Origin: an uncultured Chloroflexota bacterium
GTDB lineage: Bacteria > Chloroflexota > Anaerolineae > B4-G1 > DUEL01
Direction of reading: 5' to 3'
Length of the DNA: 10,081 bases
Assembly: GCA_937138275.1 (NCBI GenBank)
Contig: CAKZOY010000111.1
Span: 1 to 10,081, forward strand
Shown here: in pieces, positions 1 to 6,813 of the stretch
Layout of the letters: every line of letters begins with the position of its first letter
How positions within the stretch are numbered: position 1 is the stretch's first letter
The notes under the pieces: generated by a model
The model's database searches: none
Seen by the model: the letters and a program-made list of their open reading frames with translations, nothing else
What the model was told of the DNA's origin: nothing
Translations under genes and position numbers: made by a program

Positions 1-37
1 TTTCGGGGCTGGCGGCCTTCGGCCGCCTGCCCCGAAA
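1..37. repeat. Long GC-rich inverted repeat with TTC triloop
   Basis: Arms 1-17 and 21-37 are complementary over 17 positions with one mismatch (T10 against T28) and a 3-base TTC loop. The outer arms read TTTCGGGG and CCCCGAAA. The 3' arm ends in A residues rather than T, so it is not a classic intrinsic terminator. It lies at the window edge and may follow an unseen upstream gene. It belongs with the similar palindromes at 143-185, 2163-2201 and 9546-9588. Confidence 0.75.
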
Positions 38-42
38 CCTCT

Positions 43-79
43 CTTTTCCCCTACACCCCGCTGCGGCGGGGATAAGGGG
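43..79. repeat. Structured repeat segment, copy 1
   Basis: CCCCGC (56-61) pairs with GCGGGG (66-71) over a TGCG loop, and the flanking CCCCT (48-52) pairs with AGGGG (75-79) across a 3x3 internal loop. The left half (43-66) matches 274-297 at about 20 of 24 positions. Just downstream, AGGGGGATGAG (82-92) recurs exactly at 342-352. No coding function is seen. Confidence 0.5.
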
Positions 80-142
80 CCAGGGGGATGAGCCTGCATG
101 GGTAGGTTTTTTTTCACCTCCGGCGAGCAAGGGGTAAAAAGA

Positions 143-185
143 AGATTTTTTGATTGGGCGGCTTCGCCGCTCAATCAAAAAATCT
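143..185. repeat. 20-bp palindrome with TTC triloop
   Basis: Arms 143-162 and 166-185 pair over all 20 positions with a single wobble (G157 with T171) around a TTC loop (163-165). The outer arms are AGATTTTTTGATT and its complement, the core is GCGGC-TTC-GCCGC. The 3' arm carries six A residues, so neither strand gives a stem followed by a U-tract. It sits about 240 bases upstream of the hemerythrin gene. Confidence 0.85.
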
Positions 186-273
186 ATTTCCTTCCCGCTT
201 TGTCAGAGGCAATATCGCGCTTTCGCCTGACGTAAATGGTTAGGCTAAGTTCAGAAAGGGCACTTTAAGCGTC

Positions 274-311
274 CTTTTCCCCTCAGCCCCGCAGCGAACA
301 GTGGGGCGAGG
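274..311. repeat. Structured repeat segment, copy 2
   Basis: This is a degenerate copy of 43-66: bases 274-297 share the CTTTTCCCCT and CCCCGC blocks with it. CCCCGC (287-292) pairs with GTGGGG (301-306, one wobble) over an 8-base loop, and CCTC (281-284) pairs with GAGG (308-311). Conservation of the fold along with the sequence supports a repeat family, but two degenerate copies alone are weak evidence. Confidence 0.4.
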
Positions 312-423
312 AGGGCCGCCCAAAAAATCTACCCATACGAGAGGGGGATGAGGGGCGCGAAAGGCCCAGACCCCGCTTGTGTGAGGTCCGGACATAAGCA
401 AGAATTTCAATTCAGGAGGAACA

Positions 424-822
424 ATGAGAGTGGAATGGAGTGACGACCTGTTGCTGGGCATCCCCGAAATGGATGAGCAGCACAAGCAATTGATCGCCAT
501 TCTCAACCAGTTCTACGATGCCGTGGAGAGGGGAGAGCGGGAGGAAGGGATTCTCTCCCTGTTTGAAGGAGCGGACCGATATGCTGACCACCATCTCTCC
601 TCGGAGGAGAAATTCCTGGAGAGCATCCAGTACCCCGAACTGGACGCCCATCGGGCTCTGCACGAGATGTATCGTCAGGAATACCGCACTATGATGGAGC
701 GGTATAAACAGGGGGACCGGAAAGCCGCTCGGGAACTTACCGCTTTTCTCCTCTCCTGGCTGTATACGCACATTCAGAAAGCGGATAAAAAGTACGCCGT
801 ATTCTTCCATCAAGCATCCTAG
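424..822 (+). CDS. Bacteriohemerythrin (single-domain hemerythrin, non-haem di-iron O2-binding protein)
   Basis: This 132-residue protein is a complete hemerythrin-fold four-helix bundle. All seven expected di-iron ligands are visible: H20 (in DEQHKQL), H57 and E61 (H-x3-E in HHLSSEEKF), H76 and H80 (H-x3-H), H116 and D121 (H-x4-D in THIQKADKKY). Length matches stand-alone bacteriohemerythrins. Such proteins reversibly bind dioxygen at a bridged di-iron centre in the cytoplasm and are proposed to store, deliver or sense O2; which applies here is not shown. The start is set by AGGAGG at 414-419, four bases before the ATG. No signal peptide or membrane segment is present. The glycoside hydrolase gene follows after 11 bases, so the two are probably co-transcribed. 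I found no convincing promoter upstream. Confidence 0.95.
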   Translation: MRVEWSDDLLLGIPEMDEQHKQLIAILNQFYDAVERGEREEGILSLFEGADRYADHHLSSEEKFLESIQYPELDAHRALHEMYRQEYRTMMERYKQGDRKAARELTAFLLSWLYTHIQKADKKYAVFFHQAS

Positions 823-833
823 GGTTAAACAAG

Positions 834-2156
834 ATGCCAGAAGCGACGTTCCACTTTCCCACAGATTTCCGCTGGGGGACCGCTACCGCTGCCCATCAGG
901 TGGAGGGAAACAACATGAACAATGACTGGTGGGCCTGGGAGCAGGAGGAAGGACGTATCAAAGAGGGCCATCGCTCCGGCCTGGCCTGCAACTGGTGGGA
1001 GCGGGCGGAGGAGGACTTTGACCGGGCCGCGGAACTGGGCCAGAACGCCCATCGGCTATCGGTGGAGTGGTCGCGCATAGAACCGCGGGAGGGGCATTTT
1101 GACGATGCTGCCCTGGACCGCTACCGGGCCATATTGCGCGCGCTGCGGGAGCGGGGGATAGAGCCGATGGTCACCCTCCACCATTTCACCAACCCGCTCT
1201 GGCTGGCCGAAATGGGGGGCTGGGAGAACCCGCGGGCGGTGTTCTTCTTTGAGCGCTACGTCGCCCGGGTGGTGGAGGCGCTGGGGGAGTTCTGCGACCT
1301 CTGGTGTACGGTCAACGAACCCAACGTCTACGTCTATATGGGCTATCTGGCGGGGGTCTTTCCGCCAGGCAAGAAGGATTTCCGGGCTGGGATGCGGGCG
1401 GGGCGGAACCTGATGCGCGCCCACGCCGTCGCCTATCGCCGCATCCACGCCCTTCAGCCCGGCGCGCGGGTGGGGTTTGCCCACAACCTGCGCATCTTTG
1501 ACCCCGCCAACCCCCGTTCTCCGCTGGACCGCTGGGTGGCGGGCCTGCAGGACCGCTCCTTCAACGAGGCGTTCCTGGCCGCGCCGACCCGCGGCCGCTG
1601 GCTCTTCCCCCTGGGCTGGGGCTTTGCCTGGCGCCTCCGGCGCACCCTGGACTGGATCGGCCTGAACTACTACACCCGCGACCTGGTCGCCTTTGACCGC
1701 CACCAGCCCGGGGCGATGTTCGGGCGCAACTTCCACGCACCGGATGCCGAACCCCTGGACGGGGGCTACGGGGAACTCTATCCGGACGGGATGGAGCGCG
1801 CCCTGAAGCGACTTTCGTACCTGGGACTGCCCATTTACGTCACCGAGAACGGCATCCCCGATGCGGACGATGACCAGCGTCCTCGCGCCATCATCCTGCA
1901 TCTGCACCGCCTCTGGCGCGCCCTGCAGGGCTGTATCCCGGTGATGGGTTACTATCACTGGACGCTGGTGGACAATTTTGAGTGGGCGGAGGGGTGGACG
2001 TTGCGCTTCGGGCTGATAGAACTGGACCCGGAGACGCAGGCGCGGCGGTACCGCCCGTCGGCCCATCTGTATCGGGATATCTGCAAAGGGGGCGCCATCG
2101 CGCCGGAGATGATAGACCGCTACGCGCCGGACCTGCGGCCGGTGCTCCTGCCGTAG
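834..2156 (+). CDS. Glycoside hydrolase family 1 (beta-glucosidase/beta-galactosidase-like)
   Basis: This 440-residue cytoplasmic (beta/alpha)8-barrel protein should hydrolyse a terminal beta-glycoside with retention of configuration. The general acid/base is E162 in TVNEPN and the nucleophile is E338 in YVTENG. The -1 subsite set is also seen: Q22 (HQVEG), H117 (LHHFTNP), N161, Y280 (GLNYY), W376 and the DNFEW block with E383 and W384. There is no signal peptide. The segment between about 220 and 275, just before GLNYY, is shorter than in typical 450-480-residue members, giving a compact enzyme. The usual family G-Y after DNFEW is G-W (387-388), near the aglycone side. The exact sugar cannot be read from sequence. 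AGGG at 821-824, overlapping the upstream stop codon, is a plausible ribosome binding site nine bases from the ATG, which suggests coupling with the hemerythrin gene. Confidence 0.93.
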   Translation: MPEATFHFPTDFRWGTATAAHQVEGNNMNNDWWAWEQEEGRIKEGHRSGLACNWWERAEEDFDRAAELGQNAHRLSVEWSRIEPREGHFDDAALDRYRAILRALRERGIEPMVTLHHFTNPLWLAEMGGWENPRAVFFFERYVARVVEALGEFCDLWCTVNEPNVYVYMGYLAGVFPPGKKDFRAGMRAGRNLMRAHAVAYRRIHALQPGARVGFAHNLRIFDPANPRSPLDRWVAGLQDRSFNEAFLAAPTRGRWLFPLGWGFAWRLRRTLDWIGLNYYTRDLVAFDRHQPGAMFGRNFHAPDAEPLDGGYGELYPDGMERALKRLSYLGLPIYVTENGIPDADDDQRPRAIILHLHRLWRALQGCIPVMGYYHWTLVDNFEWAEGWTLRFGLIELDPETQARRYRPSAHLYRDICKGGAIAPEMIDRYAPDLRPVLLP

Positions 2157-2162
2157 ACGCGA

Positions 2163-2201
2163 CGGCGGGGGCGCGGCGGCTTCGCCGCCGCGCCCCCGCC
2201 G
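2163..2201. repeat. Perfect 18-bp palindrome between convergent genes
   Basis: Arms 2163-2180 and 2184-2201 are perfectly complementary (all G/C) around a TTC loop, starting seven bases after the glycoside hydrolase stop. It lies between convergent genes, so it could stop transcription or protect 3' ends from both sides. No T-tract follows on either strand, so Rho-independent termination in the classic sense is not supported. The remaining bases to 2276 show nothing else. Confidence 0.8.
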
Positions 2202-2276
2202 CCGCGACATTCAGGCCCCACCGGCTTCCAGACGCGCTGGCCTCTGCAGGCGCGGGCTATTCCATCCCCGCAGCGT

Positions 2277-3176
2277 TCAGACCTCCTTCGCTTCGGGGCG
2301 CGCCGGCTTCTGCGGGCGCGCGCTCCACCGCCCCGCGCGCTTCCGGGCCATCTCCACCACTCCGTCCGGCGCAACCGGATACTCCTGCCCGCACTCCTCG
2401 CACCGGTACGCGCGCTCCTGAAGGGTCAACCCCACCCGACCGCACTCCGGACAGCGGAGAACTTCCGCCAGCGGCCGCGTCCCCCCGCCCATCGGCCGCC
2501 CCGTCTTCCGCGCCCAGACCAGGTCGTAATCCACCTGCCAGAGTTGGACCTGGATGTTTTCCAGCGGAAGTTCCTCCAGCAGGGCATAGAAACGGTCCCG
2601 CGAAAACGCCCGACCGGGCAGGAGAGTCGCCTCTCGCCCTACCCGGTTCGTCACCAGGAGAATCCCCCCAGGCCGCAGAACTCGCACCATCTCCGCCAGC
2701 ACTCCCCGGGGGTCCGGGGTGAACTCCAGCATTTCCAGCGATGTCACCGCGTCAAAGGTATTGTCCGGAAACGGGAGGAAACGGGCATCCTGCCAGATGA
2801 GGGTCACCCGATCGGCATAGGGGCGGGTGTAGTGGGCGGCGTGGGCCAGCATCCGGCGGGAGAGGTCCAGACCCACCACATGGCCGTGGAAGCGGGGCTG
2901 AAAAAGGAGCGCCCGGGGAAGCCGCCCGGTCCCGGTGCCCACATCCAGCACGAAGGGGGCCGGGATTCGGTCCAGCGCGTGGGCCAGCGGCAGCCCCAGG
3001 TACCATTGTTCGTCTTCGGGGTTAAACTGTTTGATCCTTTCGTAGGCGGAGGCGGCCCAGTCGTAGAGCAGGGTGACGACGCGCGGGCCGAGGTAGGACC
3101 CCTCGGCGATGACCAGTTGCCAGTAGAGCAGGGCGGCCAGGACGATCAGGCCGATGAGGACCCATATCCAGGTCAT
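2277..3176 (-). CDS. Membrane-anchored class I SAM-dependent methyltransferase with C-terminal Trm112-like zinc ribbon
   Basis: The 299-residue product has three parts. Residues 2-24 form one hydrophobic segment, probably an uncleaved N-terminal anchor. Residues about 70-190 are a Rossmann-type methyltransferase: motif I VLDVGTGTG (76-84), acidic loop GLDLS (102-106), the D130/A131 region before LPFPDNTFD, and LRPGG (167-171) as in the UbiE/Methyltransf_11 group. Residues about 236-275 form a zinc ribbon with C242, C245, C259 and C262, followed by YPVAPDG, resembling the small Trm112 methyltransferase activator. The substrate is unknown; anchoring suggests a lipid, quinone or membrane-protein target. 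It starts one base after the preceding stop without a clear Shine-Dalgarno, so translation is likely coupled. It ends the predicted operon. An RNA-modifying role is an alternative because of the Trm112-like part. Confidence 0.85.
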   Translation of the reverse strand: MTWIWVLIGLIVLAALLYWQLVIAEGSYLGPRVVTLLYDWAASAYERIKQFNPEDEQWYLGLPLAHALDRIPAPFVLDVGTGTGRLPRALLFQPRFHGHVVGLDLSRRMLAHAAHYTRPYADRVTLIWQDARFLPFPDNTFDAVTSLEMLEFTPDPRGVLAEMVRVLRPGGILLVTNRVGREATLLPGRAFSRDRFYALLEELPLENIQVQLWQVDYDLVWARKTGRPMGGGTRPLAEVLRCPECGRVGLTLQERAYRCEECGQEYPVAPDGVVEMARKRAGRWSARPQKPARPEAKEV

Positions 3177-3177
3177 A

Positions 3178-4047
3178 TCATACCACGGCGGATGTCAGGG
3201 CCAGGGCAGCCATCCACCAGGCCCCGTATCGGCGGAACCAGCCGCGCGCGCCATGCCCCTCGGTCAGGAGCGGTGGAAGCCCGAGAAAGAGCAGGAAGGG
3301 CACTGCCAGGGGACGCCGAAGCACCAGGAGAAGGGCCGCGGCAACCAGGTATCCACCAACCCAGAGGGCAAGATGGCGGGTACTCCGCCTCCCCTCCGCA
3401 CCGGAGAAGGCGAAGGAGAAAGTGGCCGCCAGGATCAGGGAGGGAAGGGTCAGGGGGGCGAAGGCCAGGTGACCGGCGAGATAGGGGAGGCCTACCCGAA
3501 CGGCCGCGTTCCACCCCACGCCTACTTCCCCTCGCCCGCCGCTGACGACTGTGGCCAGTTGGGCGTACGCCAGAACCCCCAGGGTCAGCAGGAGCATTTC
3601 GCGGCCCAGCGCGGCAGCAAGAGCCAGGGAGAGTACCGTCCCCACAAAAGCGACCGCCAGAAAAGGGCCGGTCACAGGGAGGAAAATCGTCCCTCCCCAG
3701 GAGGCCAATTGACCCAGCCATAGGGCAAAGCGATGAGCCGGGGAACCGGGGCGGGTGTAGGGAAGCCAGAAGGCCCGTGAGGGCGATGCGCCCAGATGCC
3801 AGTGCTGCCAGCGGCGCAGCGGGGTGGCCCAATCGGTGGCGGTCAGCGCCCGCCACAGTTCCCCCCAGCCTATTTCTACCAGGATGAGCACCAGCAAAAG
3901 GCGCACCACATCCGTCCAGAGGATCGCCCCTGATCCGCCAACGATGGCTCCCCAAACGATCGCCCACAAGGGAACGATCCACCGGAGGGACGCCCCGGGA
4001 CGGACGGAGAGCAGAATACATTTGCCCGTGCGAGAATCCAATTTCAC
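3178..4047 (-). CDS. Unrecognised multi-spanning membrane protein
   Basis: The 289-residue product is strongly hydrophobic with about seven or eight likely membrane segments (roughly 22-42, 45-62, 113-148, 150-168, 185-213, 226-243, 247-262 and 274-289) and a basic loop near 77-106. I do not recognise the family: there are no UbiA aspartate motifs, ABC permease EAA loop or transporter signatures. The start is a GTG immediately after the TAG stop of the binding-protein gene (zero-base gap), so it is probably translated by re-initiation; a start further in is possible. The reading frame one base off is also open over this stretch but encodes an Arg/Gly/Pro-rich, non-membrane-like product, so this frame was chosen. 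Adjacency to a membrane-anchored methyltransferase (one-base gap) suggests the two act on the same membrane process, which is inference. Confidence 0.75.
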   Translation of the reverse strand: MKLDSRTGKCILLSVRPGASLRWIVPLWAIVWGAIVGGSGAILWTDVVRLLLVLILVEIGWGELWRALTATDWATPLRRWQHWHLGASPSRAFWLPYTRPGSPAHRFALWLGQLASWGGTIFLPVTGPFLAVAFVGTVLSLALAAALGREMLLLTLGVLAYAQLATVVSGGRGEVGVGWNAAVRVGLPYLAGHLAFAPLTLPSLILAATFSFAFSGAEGRRSTRHLALWVGGYLVAAALLLVLRRPLAVPFLLFLGLPPLLTEGHGARGWFRRYGAWWMAALALTSAVV

Positions 4048-4971
4048 CTACCACTGATTCAGGGCGCCGAGGTCAAATTCCGCCGCCGGAGTGACCAGGT
4101 CCAGGTTGTAGAACTGACGGCTCAGCCGAAGGAGGGTGCCGTCTTTATGCATTCGTTGAATGATCTCGCTTACGCGCTGGATTAGAGGTAGCAGATCGGT
4201 CGCGGCGGATTTATCGGCCGTTACGGCCAGGTACTCGGCGAAGAGCGGTTCGCCCAGTTGCCGGAGAAGCATGCCGTCTGCGATCGCCTGGAAGCCGATC
4301 GGCTGAGCAGCGAGTACGGCGCTCAACCGCACGCCGTCTCCTATGGCCAGTTCCTGAAGCGCATAGAGGTCGGTTTCGTAGGTCTTGATGGCCACATTTT
4401 CCAACTTCAATTCCGTAATCTCGCCGAAGGTATCCACCTTGCCGGTCCGCAGATATTGTTCGTAGGTGGTATCCACGCAGACACCGATGCGCTTTCCGGA
4501 GAGGTCGGAGAACTGCTGGATGAGGCTATCCTGGTGGACAAAGAAAGCGGCCGAAGTCACATAATAGGGCTGGCTGAAATAGAACGTCTCCAGCCGGGAG
4601 GGGAGAATCGTTACAGAAGCGACGGTGATGTCCCACTGGTCGTTCCAGCCCGGAGCGACGATCTCCGCCCATTTGGGGAGAACGAAACAGGGCTCCACGC
4701 CCAGCCGCCGGGCGATCTCCTTACCGACCTCCACGTCAAAGCCCCGCATCTGGCTGGCGGTATACTGGAATGGGCCGCAGCGACTGTCCTCGGCGCGCGC
4801 CGCCCCGGACACCAGTTCAGACTGAGGGGGGTAATCCGGGTTGGTTGCGATGACGATGGTGCCTCGCTCCAGCACTTCGGCCAATTTGCCCTGGGGAGGT
4901 GTGGACGGGCCACAGGCAGTAGCCAGCAGAATGACCAGCAGCACCGGCAGGATGAACGAGAGGCGCTTCAT
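4048..4971 (-). CDS. Amino-acid-type ABC transporter substrate-binding lipoprotein, copy B
   Basis: This 307-residue extracytoplasmic solute-binding protein (SBP_bac_3, PF00497-type) has a hydrophobic signal ending in LLATAC, with C20 as probable lipidation site; the -3 residue is Ala, slightly unusual. Family blocks are GFDVEVGKEIARRLG (78-92), the S-x-T-I-x3-R motif (119-126, R126 being the usual carboxylate-binding Arg), YFSQPYY (131-137) and DLSGKRIGV (157-164). The position that normally carries the alpha-amino-binding Asp is A222 (SAVLAAQ). C65 and C95 match cysteines in the paralogue at 6814-7740 and may form a disulfide. About half the residues are shared with that paralogue, including the C-terminal AAEFDLGAL-QW. 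AAGGAGGG (4976-4983) sets the start. It lies 27 bases after the ATPase gene and is the second binding protein of the same importer. Confidence 0.9.
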   Translation of the reverse strand: MKRLSFILPVLLVILLATACGPSTPPQGKLAEVLERGTIVIATNPDYPPQSELVSGAARAEDSRCGPFQYTASQMRGFDVEVGKEIARRLGVEPCFVLPKWAEIVAPGWNDQWDITVASVTILPSRLETFYFSQPYYVTSAAFFVHQDSLIQQFSDLSGKRIGVCVDTTYEQYLRTGKVDTFGEITELKLENVAIKTYETDLYALQELAIGDGVRLSAVLAAQPIGFQAIADGMLLRQLGEPLFAEYLAVTADKSAATDLLPLIQRVSEIIQRMHKDGTLLRLSRQFYNLDLVTPAAEFDLGALNQW

Positions 4972-4998
4972 TTTGCCCTCCTTGGAGTGGGTGCCGTT

Positions 4999-5784
4999 TT
5001 ATATCACGCGCCCACTTTCAATGATCCGGGCCAGAAACTGGCGAGTGCGCGGGTCCTGGGGACAGGTGAAAATCTGATCCGGCGGCCCTTCTTCCACCAG
5101 AACCCCGCTTTCCATATAGATAACCCGGTCGGCGACTTCGTGGGCGAATCCCATCTCGTGGGTAACGATGACCATGGTCGTCCCTTCGCGGGCCAGGTCC
5201 TTCATCACCGCCAGCACTTCCCCAATGAGTTCCGGATCCAGCGCCGAGGTCGGCTCGTCAAAGAGCATCACCTTCGGCTCCATCGCCAGGGCCCGGGCGA
5301 TGGCAACTCGCTGCTTCTGCCCGCCGGAGAGACGAATCGGGTGAACATCCTGTTTGTCCAGAAGCCCCACCTTGCGCAGAAGTTCGGTGGCTTTCTCCAC
5401 CGCTTGCTCTTTGGGGACGCCCTTCACAATTATCGGCGCCTCTATGACATTCTCCAGCACCGTTTTGTGCGGGAAGACGTTGAACTCCTGGAAGACCATC
5501 CCGGTCTTCAGACGCAGGTCGCGCACCCGGGAGCGGCACTCCGGGCAAATCTCCCCGTTGGCCGCCTCTATGACCACGCCGTCAATCTCCACCCGCCCGC
5601 TGGTGGGCTCTTCCAGGAGGTTCATACAGCGCAGCAGGGTGGATTTGCCGGATCCGCTGCGCCCGATAATGACCACCACTTCCTGGGGGTGGATTTCCAG
5701 GGAGACCCCGCGCAGGACATGCAGGAGACCGAACCACTTATGGAGGTTGTGCACGCGGACGATCGGTTCACCGTTCGTAAGCAT
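4999..5784 (-). CDS. ABC transporter ATPase, polar amino acid type (GlnQ/HisP family)
   Basis: The 261-residue product powers import through the adjacent permease. Motifs in order: Walker A GRSGSGKST (41-49), Q-loop Q99 in GMVFQEFNVFPH, ABC signature LSGGQ (152-156), Walker B VMLFDEP (172-178) with D-loop SALD, and switch H209 (VTHE). GMVFQ-FN-FPH places it in the GlnQ/HisP/ArtP group. Between strands near 78-92 it carries NGEICPECRS, a short insertion with C80 and C83 that E. coli GlnQ lacks. The in-frame reading extends upstream to 5886, but the ATG at 5784 was chosen because the homologous N-terminus begins there; GGATGG just before it is a weak ribosome site. The first 17 bases overlap the end of the permease gene, so translation is coupled. 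Confidence 0.95.
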   Translation of the reverse strand: MLTNGEPIVRVHNLHKWFGLLHVLRGVSLEIHPQEVVVIIGRSGSGKSTLLRCMNLLEEPTSGRVEIDGVVIEAANGEICPECRSRVRDLRLKTGMVFQEFNVFPHKTVLENVIEAPIIVKGVPKEQAVEKATELLRKVGLLDKQDVHPIRLSGGQKQRVAIARALAMEPKVMLFDEPTSALDPELIGEVLAVMKDLAREGTTMVIVTHEMGFAHEVADRVIYMESGVLVEEGPPDQIFTCPQDPRTRQFLARIIESGRVI

Positions 5785-6643
5785 GGGCCATCCGTTTCTC
5801 CAAACGACTTTGCAGCCAGGATGAGACGATGGTGAGAATCCAGTAGAGCGCCGCGGCGACCAGGAGCATCTCAATGAATTTGGCATCTTTTCGGGCCAGA
5901 CGGTTGGCCCGGTAAGTGATTTCCCAGATTCCCATCACCGAGACGAGGGCGGAGTCTTTCTGCATAGCGATGAACTGGTTGCCGATATCCGGGATGATGA
6001 CCCGAATGGCCTGGGGGAGAACGATGCGGCGGAGCATCTGCCAGCGGGTCATCCCCAGAGCCGCGGCTGCTTCGTACTGACCGTGGCCCACCGATTGCAG
6101 GCCCGCCCGGAAAATCTCGGTCATATACGCGCCGTAGTTGAGGCTGAGGGCCAGAACACCGGCCTGGATTTCGCTCAGGGTGAACAGCCGGGCCAGGTCC
6201 GGGCGCCCGATTTCCTCCAGTTGCTGGCCCAGTTGTGGCAAACCCAGGTAGATAAAGTAAATTTGTATCAGCAGCGGTGTTCCGCGAATAACGGAAATGT
6301 AGAAACCGGAGATCCCCTGAGCGATGGGGTTGCGGGAGAGGCGCCCCAGCGCGCCGAAGAGCGCCAGCACCGAGGCAAAGAGGATGGAAATCAGCGAAAC
6401 GCCGATGGTGGTGGTGACGCCCCGCAGGACGAAATCTGCGTGCTGGAAGAGATACCGGGCATCAAAGCGCAACTGCAACAATCCGGCGGTCAGCAGGGCG
6501 ACCAGGATTATCCAGACGATGCCGACCTTGACCGTCTCCACGAACCGGATACGGCGGGCGCGCCGCACCAGCGCCAGGCCGACGGCATAATCCGGATCCT
6601 GCAGAGGAGAGAGCGTCGGTGAAGGCGAAGGAACTTCGTCCAT
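5768..6643 (-). CDS. ABC transporter permease, polar amino acid type (HisMQ family)
   Basis: The 291-residue inner-membrane protein probably forms a homodimeric channel, because only one permease gene is present. An N-terminal cytoplasmic stretch of about 40 residues precedes membrane segments near 41-62, 80-100, 118-137, 160-180, 220-240 and 258-278. Family marks are the VIRGTPLLIQIYF block (118-130), typical of HisM/HisQ/GlnP, and the EAA loop (191-210, E-A-A-A-A-L-G then a conserved basic/LPQA stretch) that docks to the ATPase. The start at 6643 is preceded by AAAGGGGG (6649-6656), five bases away; an ATG at 6667 lies upstream of this site and was rejected. It is separated from the upstream binding-protein gene by 170 bases with hairpins, and overlaps the ATPase gene by 17 bases. 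Confidence 0.94.
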   Translation of the reverse strand: MDEVPSPSPTLSPLQDPDYAVGLALVRRARRIRFVETVKVGIVWIILVALLTAGLLQLRFDARYLFQHADFVLRGVTTTIGVSLISILFASVLALFGALGRLSRNPIAQGISGFYISVIRGTPLLIQIYFIYLGLPQLGQQLEEIGRPDLARLFTLSEIQAGVLALSLNYGAYMTEIFRAGLQSVGHGQYEAAAALGMTRWQMLRRIVLPQAIRVIIPDIGNQFIAMQKDSALVSVMGIWEITYRANRLARKDAKFIEMLLVAAALYWILTIVSSWLQSRLEKRMAHAYER

Positions 6644-6718
6644 ACAATCCCCCTTTCTGCGACGCATCCGTCAAGAACCCGACGACGTGTCTTCCAGGGA
6701 CATCCGGAGGTATCGGGA

Positions 6719-6755
6719 GTTTGGGGGCGGGCAAGTTCGCTGCCCGCCCCCAAAC
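6719..6755 (-). repeat. 15-bp perfect hairpin between binding-protein and permease genes
   Basis: Arms 6719-6733 and 6741-6755 are perfectly complementary with a 7-base loop. On the operon transcript it lies about 60 bases after the binding-protein stop and about 75 before the permease start. No T-tract follows. In ABC operons, hairpins at this spot often protect the upstream mRNA so the binding protein is made in excess; that role here is inference. Confidence 0.75.
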
Positions 6756-6786
6756 GTCGTCTTCCCCAGGGGCACAGGCGAATGAT

Positions 6787-6802
6787 AGACGGAGACCCGT
6801 CT
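6787..6802 (-). repeat. Small hairpin directly after binding-protein gene
   Basis: AGACGG (6787-6792) and CCGTCT (6797-6802) form a 6-bp stem with a 4-base loop, 11 bases beyond the stop codon on the transcribed strand. Only TATCATT follows, so it is a poor terminator, but with the hairpin at 6719-6755 it gives two stacked 3' structures. Confidence 0.4.
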
Positions 6803-6813
6803 GGCTTGCCCCG

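Larger units (their letters stand above)
98..336. repeat. Inverted repeat pair bracketing the intergenic region
   Basis: ATGGGTAGGTTTTTT at 98-112 is the reverse complement of AAAAAATCTACCCAT at 322-336, with one difference. The 11-mer CAAAAAATCTA also occurs exactly twice, at 176-186 (within a palindrome arm) and 321-331. The pattern suggests several degenerate copies of a non-coding repeat piled in one gap. I see no open reading frame with protein-like composition in 1-423. Confidence 0.5.

Noticed and set aside
377..405. Possible promoter TTGTGT / AAGAAT, 17-base spacing, before the hemerythrin gene.
   Set aside because: The -10 is poor (four of six) and the start site would fall almost on the ribosome site.
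1056..2210. A 384-codon minus-strand open frame opposite the glycoside hydrolase.
   Set aside because: Antisense to a gene with all GH1 catalytic motifs, and it begins inside a palindrome.
2544..3545. A 333-codon plus-strand open frame opposite the methyltransferase.
   Set aside because: Composition is Gly/Pro/Arg-rich without domains, while the minus-strand frame has intact SAM-binding and zinc motifs.
3173..4054. A second minus-strand frame (293 codons) across the membrane-protein gene.
   Set aside because: Its product is Arg/Gly/Pro-rich and not protein-like, whereas the frame at 3178-4047 gives regular membrane helices and clean junctions with both neighbours.
4258..5835. A 525-codon open frame on the plus strand opposite the ATPase and second binding-protein gene.
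   Set aside because: Antisense to genes with clear Walker and solute-binding motifs; composition is His/Gln/Arg-rich and shows no domain.
6781..6787. Minus-strand TATCAT that could be a -10 for the permease gene.
   Set aside because: No acceptable -35 lies 16-18 bases upstream on that strand; it is within a hairpin flank.
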